Origin: Pyronema omphalodes
Lineage: Eukaryota > Ascomycota > Pezizomycetes > Pezizales > Pyronemataceae
Length of the DNA stretch: 64,000 nucleotides
Direction of reading: 5' to 3'
Assembly (NCBI GenBank): GCA_024516155.1
Contig: JAJJXM010000033.1
Location: 124,001 to 188,000, forward strand
Part shown: piece by piece, positions 22,180-34,900 of the stretch
How positions within the stretch are numbered: the stretch's first letter is position 1
How the letters are laid out: each line of letters starts with the position of its first letter
Position numbers and translations under genes: made by a program
Notes under the pieces: generated by a model
Database searches by the model: none
What the model saw: the letters and a program-made list of their open reading frames with translations, nothing else
What the model was told of the DNA's origin: nothing

Positions 22180-23868
22180 ATGTCTGAACTCCCCACCTAC
22201 GCTTCTACCCCCGTCGCCGACATCGCGGGAATCCATTCACGCCTCGTCGAGACCTGGGAATCCGGCCGTACCATCCCTCTCGAGTACCGCAAAGTCGCTC
22301 TCCGTAAGCTTTACCATGTCATCAAGGACAACACCGACAACATTGTTGCGGCGTTGAAGACCGACCTCAACAAGCCTGAGAAGGAGTCTTTAATGATTGA
22401 GGTCTGCTGGTTGGAGAAGGACATTCTTGACACTCTTGCCCAACTTGACAAGTGGGCCAAGGATGAGAAGGCTCCCACTTCCATCATCTATGCCGGATTG
22501 AAGCCTAGAATGAAGAAGGGACCCTATGGAACTGTTCTCATCATTGGGTAGGTCAACTTTGATCATTTGTGGAAAAATCGAGTTACTAACAGATGCAGTG
22601 CTTTCAACTACCCCTTCCAGCTTACCCTTGTTCCCTTGATCGGAGCCATCGCTGCCGGATGTCCTGCCATCGTCAAGCCCTCCGAGATGTGCCCTGTCTC
22701 CGCCGCTCTTTTGACCCAGATCATTGGACAGGCTCTCGAGCCTGACGCGTACACCGTTGTCAACGGAGGAATTCCCGAGACCACTGAGATTCTCGCCCAA
22801 AAGTTCGACAAGATCATGTACACCGGTAACGGGCAGGTTGCTCGTATTGTTTCTGCCGCTGCTGCCAAGAACTTGACTCCCGTTATTCTTGAGCTTGGAG
22901 GATTGAACCCTGTTTTCATCACCTCCAAGGCTGATGCCAAGCTGGCTGGAAAGCGTATTGGATGGGGAAAGGTCCACAACGCCGGACAGATCTGTATCTC
23001 TCCCGACTACGTCATGGTCGACCCCTCCATGGAGGAGACCTTCGTTCAGTCTTTCACCGATGCTATGAACGAGTTTTACCCCAACGGAACTGATGACAAG
23101 GAGAATTTTGGACGTATCGTCAACGACCGTCACTTCAAGCGTATCACCGGACTTTTGGAGAGATCCAAGGGAGAGGTCAAGTTTGGAGGAAAGTCTGATG
23201 CCGCTGAGAGGTGGATTGAGCCTACCCTTGTCAAGATTGGAGGACTCGATGATGCTTTGTTGTCCGAGGAGATTTTTGGACCCGTCTTGCCTTACATGAT
23301 TGTTGAGGGAGGAGTTCAGGAGATGTCTAGCATTGTCCGCAAGGTCGGAGACTGTCCTCTCGGACTTTACGCCTTCACCAACGACCCCAAGGAGCAGGAG
23401 TACAGTATGGATTTCTCAATTTGCCGTATTCCTTGCAGTAACTAACAGAAATTTTTAGTCATCAACACTACCCGTTCCGGTGGTATCTCTTTCAACGACA
23501 CCATGTTCCACGCCGCTATCCAGTCTATCCCCTTCGGAGGTATTGGAGAGTCCGGAACTGGATGCTACCGTGGAAAGGCCTCTTACGATGCCTTCACCCA
23601 CTTGCGCCCCATCATTGACCAACCCGCCTGGATGGAAGGACAGCTCGACGTCCGATACCCCCCTTACACTGATGCCAAGTACAAGAAGTACCGCATGACT
23701 CAGTTCTTGCCTGCTGTCGATTTTGACTCCAACGGAAAGATTGTGACGGGTATGTGGTATTATTGCAAGCGATTAGTGCTCCTGGGTGCGGGAACAAAGA
23801 GGGGTGGTGTGGTTAGGCATTTGCTTGCTGCGCTGATTGGTAGGTTCTTGTTCTGCGCTAATGGTTGA
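22180..23868 (+). CDS. HFD1: Fatty aldehyde dehydrogenase, Hfd1/ALDH3 type
   Basis: Three exons, 22180-22547, 22599-23404 and 23459-23868, coding for 527 residues. The 51-bp intron 1 has branch site ACTAAC; its removal joins GTVLIIG to AFNYPFQL as in the family. The catalytic residues are visible: Glu221 in LELGGLNP and the nucleophile Cys255 in NAGQICISPDY. The NAD-binding MYTGNGQVARIV and the later EEIFGPVLP and IPFGGIGESGTG motifs are present. The protein is the ALDH3-like class that lacks the N-terminal extension of cytosolic ALDHs. After the catalytic domain a tail of about 40 residues, basic and hydrophobic, probably attaches the enzyme to a membrane, as in Hfd1 and mammalian FALDH. It oxidises long-chain aldehydes such as hexadecenal from sphingolipid breakdown to fatty acids, using NAD(P)+. 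Confidence 0.93.
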
Positions 23869-24854
23869 TGCACAATTCGGTTCTATACATGAATTTCCTT
23901 TTTTTTGCTCCTATCCTGATACGTGTTGCTTGGTCGTTTGTTACCTTTTAGCCGCGGCTTATGATTATTAAATATATCGCTAACTTAGGCAAATAGGTCT
24001 TTGCTTCTGGAAGTGGGGTAAGAAATAAATTTGGTACGGACACGGATGAAAACAAGTGGTGATATAAAGGGATTTTTTAACTAATGGCGCGTGTGGTTTC
24101 TTGCGGGATCGGTTTTACTATTGTTTTTTTAATACTTTGTTTTGCGTTTTCTTTGTAGAAACAATGATACCAATAGTTTCGAGTATCAATCTTTGGAGCC
24201 ATAGGGTTGGGGTAGGTGATGACTGGGCGATGAAAAGAAATGATTTTTGAACAAGGAGAAACTTTTGCATATGATATCGTTTTATCTAACTAGTATGTGA
24301 CACAGCCAAAACTTCAAGATCGAACAAAAGCTCCTGAAATCAAACACTCTTATCACCCCTCAAATCGAAATCTTGCTTCCACACGCCAAGCTAGGGTGCG
24401 AACCTATGTATCCATATTACCTAGGTCACCACCCTCATCCCCCCCTGATCTTCCGGACAAAAGGATCGGTCCTTCCCCTCCCTATCACCGCTTTGTCCCT
24501 CTCCCCTCCCAAAAAAAACACAGACCACACATAGATGATAGATACAGCCGCCAACGTGTTTCTGAGTCGCATCCGTGCGAGCAAATCGCCACAAAACGTG
24601 CAAAATCGGAAACGTGTGAAATCGTAGTAAAAAGAAACGTGTGAAATCAGAGGCTCGTGGTTTTTGCGCCTCTTTCCTTCTCGCCTACCACATTCCTCCC
24701 CCCGAGCACCTACCCCCCTGACTAAAAGGGAAGCGTTAAGAGACTTAAGAGATCGTTTAATGCCCGGTCAATTATAGCGTAAGGCCTCCATGCGCAACTT
24801 GCTACACCTGGATGATACAGATAGAAGAGGTCCTACCGCGCGCTCAATACCACC

Positions 24855-24975
24855 TACCTACCATCACACACCATCTGTTACTCACGGCCTACTGCGTACC
24901 ACCTACCACCTACCACCTACGACCTCCTACCCACTACTCAATACCGGTTACCTACCACCTACCATCTACGACATA
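24855..24975 (+). repeat. Imperfect ACCTACC array
   Basis: About twelve units of 7-10 bp of the type ACCTACC(A), interspersed with CTACGAC and TACCCA, in non-coding DNA. Confidence 0.75.
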
Positions 24976-26609
24976 CTACCCATCTATCGCTGTACAGCAG
25001 AAATTCAGGGCGTTCTACTTCCAGGTGTTTGATGGAGCTCTTTTTTTTCTTTCGAGGGGTGGTTTAGAGAGGCGAGGTATATATAGCAAAAAGTGATTTA
25101 GAATCATTTTACAGCAGCTTAGGTACATATATTTAAATATACATTGAAGCTTTATTTGTGTTTCATATATGTATGTATGTATGTATGTCTATATAATGAG
25201 ATCGTCCTTAAAAAAAAATCACACATCAGAAACACCAGCAAGGCATAATGAAGTCAACGCCGACGCCTACCATGTCCTAACTAACCGTGGAATTCTTTCC
25301 TTCTTTCGCACTTTTATTAGCTAGTTCCGCTCAATTTACAATCACCATCACATACCAGAACAGACTAGACCAATTTTGACTAGCAACGCGCACTACAGCG
25401 ACGCAGCCCAAAACGCCGCATGGCGCATGCATGTTAATAACGTTAGATCGTTAAATTAGATCAACAGGGTCCGAACTCTATTTCGACATCGATGTCATAC
25501 TGGATGGATTATAGTTTGTTCTGATATGGGTATATTCGTAGGACTATGTTTCAAAACTTATAAATGTCTGTCAATATCTGTGCTACTAATTAGTTCGATA
25601 TACTTAGCTGGTTTACCAATATCTCGAGCCTATATATACATATGAAAAAAACCAAAATTTAAACCTAAAACCAAAATCAAAATCAACTACAGGGAGTTAG
25701 TACTGTATTATATATATCGACATAATACATTGATGCAACGCAATAATTTGTGACAGCATTGAGTTTGTAAAAGATGTATGTATGTACAAACTTACGTAAT
25801 TGGCATCTTTATAGTGTATGTTGCTATGTTCTACCACTACATCAGGTCGAAAATTGCCAGAATAATGTTCTACCGGATATGCATTCAGCACCATACTTCA
25901 TACCGCTGAGATACAGCAGCAACACAATTCGAGCGTTACATAGCTTGAAGCATGGCTACGACATATGTACATGGGTGCAAAGTATGTCCAGAAAACGCGT
26001 GACAGCGTTCTGGCATACTACCGGGTGATACTTTGAAAGATTTCTTGGTGTTTATATACCTGTATTTCATCACCAGGACATAGCATGTTAAAATTCCATA
26101 CTTAGATGGTTTAAATCCATAAACCTGTATTCTGTGCTCTAGGAATCCCTACTCATTTCCTCCTTTCTTATCCTTTTTTGCCCCTCTGTTGATAATCCGA
26201 CCCTGCCTATGGATGAATGCGGCATGGTGATTTTGAATCTCTGGAGAAAAAGCAGACTGATTACTGGCCGCTACACAATACAGTGCGCGATAATCAGAGC
26301 CCAGCGCCGCGAGTCCGAACAAAGGAAACTGTGGTTTGTACCAAATATGCGGGTATTATGTTGATTATCGGAGTACTCAGTATTGTTACTAGGCTTGATA
26401 GATACATGTAGACATATGTTACATAGCATTATCTGTAAAAAGTCACAATATGCCTTCAAAACGAGAATAAGAATGAAGATGAAATAAAACGAAATGTGGA
26501 ATGGAATATGCATGAAATGCGGGGTGAATGGTGGAATACAGATTGGGGAATCGAAAATTGAGAATGTAGAATGAGACGCGGAACAATATTGGTTCTATTG
26601 GTTATGAGC

Positions 26610-26626
26610 TTCTTTTCTTCTTCTTC

Positions 26627-26656
<30 letters not shown>
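26610..26656. repeat. (TTC)n microsatellite
   Basis: An almost pure run of TTC triplets that passes into a short T tract. It lies in non-coding DNA. Confidence 0.9.
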
Positions 26657-26657
<1 letters not shown>

Positions 26658-27506
26658 GAAATCGGAATGTAATAGAATACGATGTAAATTTTAACTACTC
26701 CAGATATACCCGATAAAGGTGATGATCTTAATCATTACACTGGATAATGTGAGGTGATCTCCTCTTCTTATCTATCCGTTAGATATTGTCAAAGATCCAA
26801 AGCAAAAACAAATCACTATCACAATCATCACTGCCATCATCAATCCCCATGTTTTTGCCATACATTAAGTCTTAAAATTTCCGTTCTGATAGACACAGTA
26901 TTGACTATTTGCTGCCCTTGGTTATGCCCAAGAAAAATAATATGCCACGCACCACAATACGTAGCGTAATTGTATCCATAATTTAGAATAATGCATTCAT
27001 TATAATTACAGTACAGTACAGTAGCCAATAAAGAGTTGAACCATCTTTTAGCTAATTAAATATCCATATTATCCAATTTATATCAATCATTTCCTCTTTC
27101 GCTTTCCCCTTCTCCATTTCAAATTCCTTCCCCAAAAGCTACCCTCATCTTCAGACATTTTCACTTGTCATATTGCCAATTTTAAACCACCAACAAGTCA
27201 GCGAGCCTGTCACCCGGCAGCAGTTTTATCACCGTTAATCAATAAAGTGGCTATATTATATATCATCCAAAGATTCTGAATTCCCCTACTCCTACGACCT
27301 ATCTACACAAACGGGATCGAAATTACTTAAGATTAACATCCGTCTCATATATAGGGTACCCGTCGGTGTAAATCAAATTCCCACTCATCCCGCCTCCTCC
27401 CAATCTCCAGCTATATCTCTCCCCTACATTATCTCTCCTGGGTCTCCTTTTACAGTATCAGAAATATTGTACTGATTTCATTTACGATAGAGGCGAGCTT
27501 GGGCTG

Positions 27507-27533
27507 TATTATTATTATTATTATTATTATTAT
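27507..27533. repeat. (ATT)n microsatellite
   Basis: Nine uninterrupted ATT units in non-coding, AT-rich DNA. Confidence 0.9.
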
Positions 27534-28093
27534 GTATACAGCTTTGGAAAAGTTAAATTTTGGAGGGGGGAGGCTATAAATCATGAAACATGTCTGTAGA
27601 TGATAATCCATGATTACGAAGAAAGAAACCCGATACCAGATTATTTGATAGCATTGGATTTGGTTTAGATTTTTTTGGTTGATGTTGAATTGATTTTTGT
27701 GGTTTGGTTTGGTATGGTTTGGTTAAAGTTTTTGGTTTGGTTTGGTTAAATGTTTTAGTTGATATTGGTACAAAAGATTTTTGATCCTACATCCCACTCT
27801 CCCACACCGGCCCCACCATCCGCCCAAATTGGAAACTTCTAAACCTTCGAAACGGAAAAAAAAGAAGAAAAAAATACATACTATGGTACAATGCTCTTAT
27901 ATACAAACTCCACCCCACCTGCCCACCCACCGACCCGCCCGCCTACTTGCGTCAATTTTGGAAATTTTGGAGAATTTTGACTTTTGATTTGTGATTTTGT
28001 ATGATTCGGCTTTTCTGGGCTTTGCCAGGCTTTGCTAGGCATCGCCGGATTGTTTAAGCTTGATCATACTTTGTCGAGTCGATTTGGATCCGT

Positions 28094-29137
28094 TTACTGC
28101 TTAATGATCTCTCCGTCCTCAGTGACTACACAAAGTTAGCTTCCCTTTCATTATTCCTGGTGTCATGAACTCCATTCACATACCCTTAGTCTCCTTAGTA
28201 GTACCCCAAATAAACCAAGGTCCGACAATACCATCAACCTTCTTCTGTTCCAAGACAAGATACTCAACAACCTCCGAGTCACCAGTATCCTTAACCAACT
28301 CTCCCCTCTCATTCCATTTCTTCAACTGCTGTTTCGAATGAATTCTCACAACCGCCTGTCTCCGATCCAAATTATGAGTCGGATAATGATGAAGCTTATT
28401 TGAGACCAACTTGGGCTTAGTCACGAATCCTTTATGTTCCCAGGTAATCTTTCCCCGTCTTGCAAATAGCTTCTGGCGGAAGGAATCGAAAAGTCCCTCC
28501 CCGCAAATCGTTTGAAGCTTCTTCAAATCTCCCCGGGTAAAGGCAGTGTACATGTCTACGTATAGTTGTCCTGCTACCTTCTTGGGCTCGAGAAGCTTGG
28601 ATAGTCCCAGTCGGTTCTTGCCGTACCACATGTAGACGAACTTGTCGCGGGTGTCGAAGAATCGTTGTTTTAGACGCGCTTTTTCGTAGACCCACCGGAG
28701 AGAGGTGAAGAGGGAGGGGAGGTTGGAGCCGGTGGGCATGACGAAGGTTCCTGTAGAACACAAGTTATGACATTAGCCTTCTCTTTCTAATTCTGCAATT
28801 CCACAACTCCACAATTCCACAATCCCAGCAATCCCACAATCTGTTACAGCCAGCTCAAAACACCACCACCGGCATCCCCGGGCTCCCCGGAGCTCCTCCG
28901 CTTCTCCCGCCGCCGCATTTCCCCCCGCAAAAAAAAGAACCACCTACCATCAATCAACCCCATATCCGCTGGAATTTCCATATGTTGTTTCAGCTGAACC
29001 CTAGTAGAAGGTTGCGCGGGCATTTTCGGCATCTCATACTGAGCCTGGGGTTTTCCTCCGGCTTTGAACCGGACTTGACGGGTTGGAACCCCCGCCCGGA
29101 ATAGTAGTGGACGTGCTAGGTGCCGTACTGGTAGCAT
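28094..29137 (-). CDS. Mitoribosome protein mL45/Mba1 type (Tim44-like domain)
   Basis: Three exons, 29137-28948, 28750-28184 and 28125-28094, coding for 262 residues. The N-terminus MLPVRHLARPLLFRAGVPTR is basic with no acidic residue, as a mitochondrial targeting peptide. The 197-bp intron 1 joins MGLIDG to TFVMPTGSNLPS. The middle holds the Tim44-like fold: LKQRFFDTRDKFVYMWY, LYVDMYTAFTRGDLKKLQTICGEGLFDSF, then a beta-rich half ending WFIWGTTKET. An in-frame TGA at 28178-28176 lies inside a typical 58-bp intron (GTATGT ... GCTAAC ... TGTAG). Splicing adds the last residues VTEDGEIIKQ, so the coding end is a 32-nt exon. In this family mL45 and yeast Mba1 hold the ribosome to the inner membrane near the insertase Oxa1. 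Which name applies cannot be settled by eye. Confidence 0.8.
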
Positions 29138-29663
29138 TTTGAATGTGCTGGGTCGAGTTGGGTTGAAACGGGGACTCCGGAAAAGAGAGAGTGTGTGAGG
29201 CTCGGGAAGGATTTGGTGGTGCGACGGTGCGACGGTGCAGCGGTGCGGCGGTGCGGCTCTGCGATGATGAGAGACACGCTATGTGGGGTTGTCACTTGTG
29301 GACGACGCGAGATGTGATGCGACGGGGGAGATTAGATCAGATAATCTTAGATGATGATATGGAAATGATGCACGTCGCTGAGATAAGATAAGATAACTTT
29401 GATCGTGTTTAGCCTGGAGTTATACCTTGCTCCCCAGAAGCTCCTGCGGCCCAGCCTCCACCAGAACTGCGGGGTCTGGGCTTACGTCGGCCTTGCTTGA
29501 AGCCTTGGTCTTGTTTTTGCGCTGCTTGCACTGAGCAGCCAGCAGCCAGCCTTCTCTGATTTTACTATTTTCCTTTTGGTTTTTTATATATAATTCGTAG
29601 CGTGAGTTTATGTATATTTGTGTTTGAATTACGTAACTTTTGTTGTATGGGACAGTTGAAACC
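29138..29663. other. Divergent promoter region mL45/EOS1
   Basis: This 526-bp stretch must carry both promoters of two divergent genes. It has a GCGACGGTGC-like repeat at 29220-29262 and GATAAGATAAGATAA at about 29382-29396, a triple GATA motif. Two alternative first exons for EOS1 cannot be excluded here. Confidence 0.4.
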
Positions 29664-30938
29664 ATGGTTGCCTGGTTGCCTGCTGCTTGCAAGGCAAGCC
29701 TGACGAGTGAGTGGTGACGCCAAACACGCACAGGCTACAGCAAGTAGCAACACGTCGTCGTACGCACCATACGCACACCATTCGAAGCACACGATCACAT
29801 CTCTCCTCGACCACTACCGCGACCACAAGCACAAACCTAGAACCAGGCACCACAGCAATCAATTCATTCACATAACCAAAAACCAAACAGACAGATAGAC
29901 AGACAGAAAGACAACACCAACAAATTCCAGGCGACCCAAGCAGTCGCCATCTCGCCTCAAACCCTGGCTTCCCAGACCTCCGTCCATGATCCCTCCTTCG
30001 CCATCGCTGCTGCCGCCGCCGCCGCTTCTATCCCTCAACCATCTGCCGCGCACCCGCGTGTTGCTCAGATCCTAGGCGTAAACCAACGTTACTATTTCCC
30101 GCTGATCTTATGTCGTGGGTTAAGTCTGGGGCCTAGTATCTTGGGGTTGTCGAAATGTGCTTATGCGCTCTGGGAGGCGGCGGCGGAAACTACGGGGGGA
30201 TGTTCAGTGGTGGAATTATGGCTGGCGGCTTTGTGGGTGGGTTATTCTATTCTGTGGGAAAGATTATCTTGGGTTGGAATTGCTGATCTGAGAGGTGGAT
30301 TTTCTTTGAAAAACAGTGCTCGCTTTCGGCGGTTGTGAGCTATTTGCTTATTAATAATCTTATGGCAAGATGGTGGGTGATATATTTCTTTTTTTGTTTT
30401 TGTTTTTTTGCGATTTTGATTTGATTTGGGGATATTGAGATTTTACACAGAAGAGCTGGCTAACTAAATACCAGGTTGATCTTTTATACACCGGCGGGTT
30501 CGTGAGGTTTCTTTATAAGCTTGAAGAAAGCATCTTTAAAACCGACGGGATTGATTGTTGACATTGGTGATTTAAAACAGCTACAATTGTCCGTCTTTTC
30601 TCCGTCAATGCTATCAATGCCTACATCACTTCTTGGGCTTTAACGTTAATTGGAGAGAATGATTCACGGATGTTATTTCCTGCGTGGATATTTGTTGCCT
30701 CCGTAAGCCCTCAGTTCTTATTTTTCTCCCCCGTATTCTTCAATTTTTGGTTCAACCCAGAGCTTCCTCTCTGCTAACCACTGTATTGCACCCGGGATAG
30801 ATTTTAACTATAATTTATCACGCGACCCTACGGAAGCTACAAACGGATCGCCCATTTACCCCAGCTATGTCATTGATGGCTTTGGCTAGCTTTGCTAGTA
30901 TGATTGTGTTATTGTTTGAGAACCATATATGTCCTTGA
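29664..30938 (+). CDS. EOS1: N-glycosylation protein EOS1
   Basis: A multi-exon ER membrane protein that no long frame reveals. The well-supported exons are up to 30236, then 30317-30372, 30475-30497 (23 nt), 30581-30702 and 30801-30938. Joined, they read AHPRVAQIL...NQRYYFPLILCRGLS, then LAALW/CSLSAVVSYLLINNLMARW/LIFYTPA/ATIVRLFSVNAINAYITSW and FPAWIFVAS/ILTIIYHATLRKLQ, ending FENHICP. This matches the order of conserved blocks I remember for fungal Eos1, with several transmembrane helices. Eos1 affects N-glycosylation and oxidative-stress tolerance in yeast. The start is unresolved: the frame is open from about 29845 with no ATG. The best first exon is 29664-29706 (donor GTGAGT) joined to an AAGCAG tandem acceptor at 29940/29943, giving about 224 residues. 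The donor after the 23-nt exon is GTTCGT. Confidence 0.82.
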
Positions 30939-31908
30939 TCTGTTATTATTTTTTTGCTTTGAGCGTGTTTTTTTTTTTCTCCCTGTTGCGTGGTAAGAAG
31001 ATTAGGTAGAGAGTATAGAGTAGAGAAACGTTAATAAGCAATTTCTCCTCCAATAATATGCGTTGGGTTCAACGCACAGAGCTGTCGATAAGACTATATA
31101 CATACCTATATACAACATATCATGGCACGGATATTCTTTATTCTTTATTCTACATTAAGGGCTCAGGCTACATACCCACCCGCTTATAGTTCCTTTCTGT
31201 AGCTGTATAGCTGTATAACTATATCAAACTCAACTATTGTTACCCATTAAAGGCCGGATTGTCTTTAAGCTATATACAAACCAACCGCCCGTATGTATTG
31301 ATTCTTCAGACAGGTACCTTGATGATGTCCGTGCATACGTACAGTCAGGCGAGTCCGTTGCGATATGTAGGTATTATTTCCCCTGGCGGAAATGTCTTCT
31401 CTATAGCGCCCATGTCTATTTCCAGAATAATTTAACTTATTGTTATTGTTATCATTATGATTCAATCGGTATCTATATCTATATCTATATCTATATCTAT
31501 ATCCATCAATAATCAATAACAATAACCCCCCCACCAAACAAGCTCCCTGGCACCCACTCCCCATCCATAACCGACGCCGACGCCAACGCCAAGCCACTAA
31601 TTACTCCAGACACATACACCTTGTAGCTGCTGCTCCGTAGCACAGCGGCACAGCCCCGAGCTTACGACATATCGGCATCAGCAACCTCAGCAACATCAGC
31701 AACATCAGCATCTCGTTTCCCCACAGCGGACACAGAGTAGAGCAGAGACGGTTTTCGTTGTCTTTCATCGAGGAAACAATATTTGCGAAACTTGCGCTCC
31801 CCCCGCATCACGACGACGAAACTGAAGGAACTGAAGGAAGGAGAAGGAACTCAGACACAAGGAAGGAGAAGGAACCAAAGACCGAGGAGAGACAGGGAAG
31901 CATAAATC
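30939..31908. other. Spacer with Sla2 promoter and leader
   Basis: No gene is supported. A TATATC microsatellite lies at 31469-31504, and a CAGCAACAT triplet-type repeat at about 31678-31712. The last 250 bp are probably leader of the Sla2 gene and are rich in GAAGGA words. Confidence 0.5.
31469..31504. repeat. (TATATC)n microsatellite
   Basis: About six units of the hexamer TATATC, non-coding. Confidence 0.85.
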
Positions 31909-34900
31909 ATGGCCTACAATACTGGAACGTCGAGAAATGTCGATATGAGCAGGTTAGTCTGTCGGTTTTGTCACCCTTTGCTTTACTTGATTACCCATTC
32001 TTCCTTTTCCCGCAACTCAACTGTTTACTACCATCCTCGGTGTTTTTTGTTTTTTCGAGATGGGGCGGGGGTGTTATATGACGATATTGCCATCTTGGCT
32101 GGTTGCTGTTTTTATGAGACAAGGAGACAGGGCCGCCTCCCACCCCCCCGATATGTTGCCCGTTGTGGCGTCTGGATAGCTGCCTGGTTGGTTGGATGCT
32201 TGGATGGCCCGGAGCTGAGCTGAAGAATGGACGCGAAATGGAAGCTGAAGCGGAAGCTGTCTTGCTTGCTTGTTACTTTCATTTCGCTGGCGGCCCCCCT
32301 TCCTTCGACTTCCCGCTCTTGCTTCCACTTCCACTTCCACTGCTCCATATTACACTCTCCACGCTTCATACTCCTTACTCCACGCTTCATCAGCTCCGCC
32401 AGTTCCATTCATTGCGCCGACTCGACCCCCACACCCACCCACCCGCCCCCCCCACACTTACACTCACACACATACCCGCTCTGACCAAAAAAAGTCCCAT
32501 CGGACTTGAATTGGATCGTCATCAGCAAAGCAAAGATGGTTTTTGACAGAACACTAATGGACCCCGCCAGATCGGAATCGGATCTTGCTATCAATATCAA
32601 AAAGGCGACGAATATAGGTTCGAATCCCCCGGAATCCCCCCTGAACCGTATCGCCGCGCCGCTGCATCGCCGCATTACCGCATCATCGCATTGCCGAGTC
32701 CTACCTGCGCGCGATAGGAAAATGGGAAAGGAGATTATAGGGATATGGAAGACTAATGCGCATAGGGATTAATTAGAGGAAACTGCCCCGAAAAGGAAAC
32801 ATGTTAGATCTTGTATTGTCTACACTTGGGATCATAAATCTTCTCAGAGCTTTTGGCAGGGAATGAAAGTGTATGAGCGGCTTTTCTAACCCCCCCCCCC
32901 CCACCCCCCCGACCCCCGATCACCCCTTCCCGGGATTCTCGGGCTTCGCCGATTTAGGAGCGCTGACGCGCAGAATAGACAGCCGGTTCTAGCAGATGAG
33001 GTCCAAACCTTCAAGTCGCTGATTACGATACACAAAGTTCTCCAGGAAGGTCACCCGATTACCATTAAGGAGGCCCAGAGCAATATTGGATGGATTGAGT
33101 CGCTGAGCAGAGGAGTAATTGGGGATGGAGCTCGTGGTTACGGCCCGTTGATTCGCGAATACATTTACTTTCTGCGCGCGAAGCTTCAGTTTCATAAGCA
33201 CCACCCCGAGTTTAATGGACTGTTTGAGTACGAGGAATATGTCAGTTTGAAGACGACAAATGATCCTAATGAAGGATACGAAACTATCTCCGACCTTATG
33301 ACCCTCCAGGATCAAATCGACTCCTTCCAGAAACTCGTCTTCTCTCACTTCCGCCATGGTCTCAACAACGAATGTCGTATTTCCTCTTTGGTCCCATTGG
33401 TTCAGGAATCCTACGGAATCTATAAATTCATCACTAGTATGCTCCGCGCAATGCATACCACTACTAGTGACGATGAAGCTTTGTCACCGCTCCGCAATAG
33501 ATATGAGGGGCAGCACCATCGCTTGGTCCGTTTCTACTACGAGTGCTCCAACTTGCGCTACTTGACTTCATTGATCACCATTCCCAAGCTTCCCGCGGAC
33601 CCACCAAACTTGCTCAGCGAAGATAATGAGGGTGCTCATCAGCGCCGTCCAGTTCAGCCCGAACCGGAACCTACCCCGCCACCTGCAGCACCGGAACCAG
33701 AGGCCATTTCGGACTTCTGGAGTAATGACGAATTGGCGAAACAGCAGGCATATGAGGATGAACAGCGCCGTCTTCGGGAGCAAATGGAGGCGGAGCAGCA
33801 GCGCCAGAATATGATGATGATGCAGCAGCAGAGGGAATTCGAGGAGAGACAGAGAATGCAGGCTGAACAGCAGCGCTTGGCCGAGGAGCAGTTGATGAGG
33901 GATCATATGCAGAGGCAGGCTCATGGACATGTTGCGGAGCTCGAGAGACAACTTTTGGAGCTCAGGGGACAGCAGAACAACCACCTCTTACTTTTGGAAT
34001 CTTACGACAACAAGGTCAAGGCGTTGGAGGGAGAGTTGGCGAATTTGCAGATGAACACTCAGCAGCAGTTCCAGTCTAAGGACGACCTCATCAAGTCGCT
34101 TCAGGAGCAGGTTGCTATGTGGAAGAGCAAATACGACGCTCTTGCTAAGCTTTACTCGCAGCTCCGTCATGAGCATTTAGAGCTGCTTGGAAAATACAAG
34201 CAGATGCAGCTTAAGGCTGCTTCCGCCCAGGAAGCTATCGAGAAGCGGGAGAAGCTCGAGAGGGAGATGAAGAGTAAGAACTTGGAGCTTGCAGACATGA
34301 TCCGTGAGAGAGATCGTGCTTTGTATGATCTTGACCGTGTGAAGGGATCCCAAAAAGATGAGGTTGATAAGCTTAAGCGTGAACTCAAGATGGCTGAAGA
34401 AAAGGTTGAGAATACCGATAATTCCAAGGGTCGTGAGCTCTCTGCCCTCTTGTCTCGTCACAACCGTGAACTTGCGGATCTTGAGGAACTCTTGAGAAGT
34501 AAGCAGCGCCAGATTGATGAGATGCAGTCCCGCTCCTCTGGCGATCTTGAGGACCTCAAGAGACAGCTTAAGGAGAAGGAGGAGGAGCTTGAGATTTTCA
34601 AGACTGGAATGGATCAAGTTCTTCTTGAGATTAACGCTCCCAAGCCCCCGGAGCCTCAGGACAACGATCTAATCGATTCTCTCCTTCTTGAGCACCTTAA
34701 GCGTCTCAACGAAATCATCGACTCTGTCCTTCAGAGTGGAATCCAGCGTATCGATGATGCCATCTACGAACTCGAATCCCCCATGAACGCAGGAAACCAG
34801 AACGCCACCTCTGGATACCTTTTGTCTCAGACCGAAAAGGCCTCCTTCTCTGCAACCGAGTTTGCAACGGCTTTCAACAACTTCATTGCCGACGGCCCCT

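Larger units (their letters stand above)
23869..28093. other. Microsatellite-rich spacer, 4.2 kb
   Basis: No gene is supported. The stretch is AT-rich from 25.1 kb on. Simple repeats include an imperfect ACCTACC array at about 24855-24975, GTAT at 25166-25188, TTC at 26610-26656, ATT at 27507-27533, and a diffuse TGGTTTGG tract at 27655-27750. The 66-115-codon frames seen here are built of these low-complexity sequences. Confidence 0.55.

Noticed and set aside
22390..23133. 247-codon minus-strand frame
   Set aside because: It is antisense to the catalytic region of the aldehyde dehydrogenase and is rich in Ser/Leu/Gly/Val, typical of the reverse of biased coding DNA.
29707..29898. 63-codon His/Thr/Ser-rich frame near EOS1
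   Set aside because: It begins at the GTG of a GTGAGT donor and has no ATG; it is leader or intron sequence.
32616..32628. Pol III B-box-like GGTTCGAATCC, as in a tRNA gene
   Set aside because: It spans the exon 2/intron 2 border of Sla2. There is no A box, no acceptor-stem pairing and no T tract at the right distance, so it is not a tRNA.
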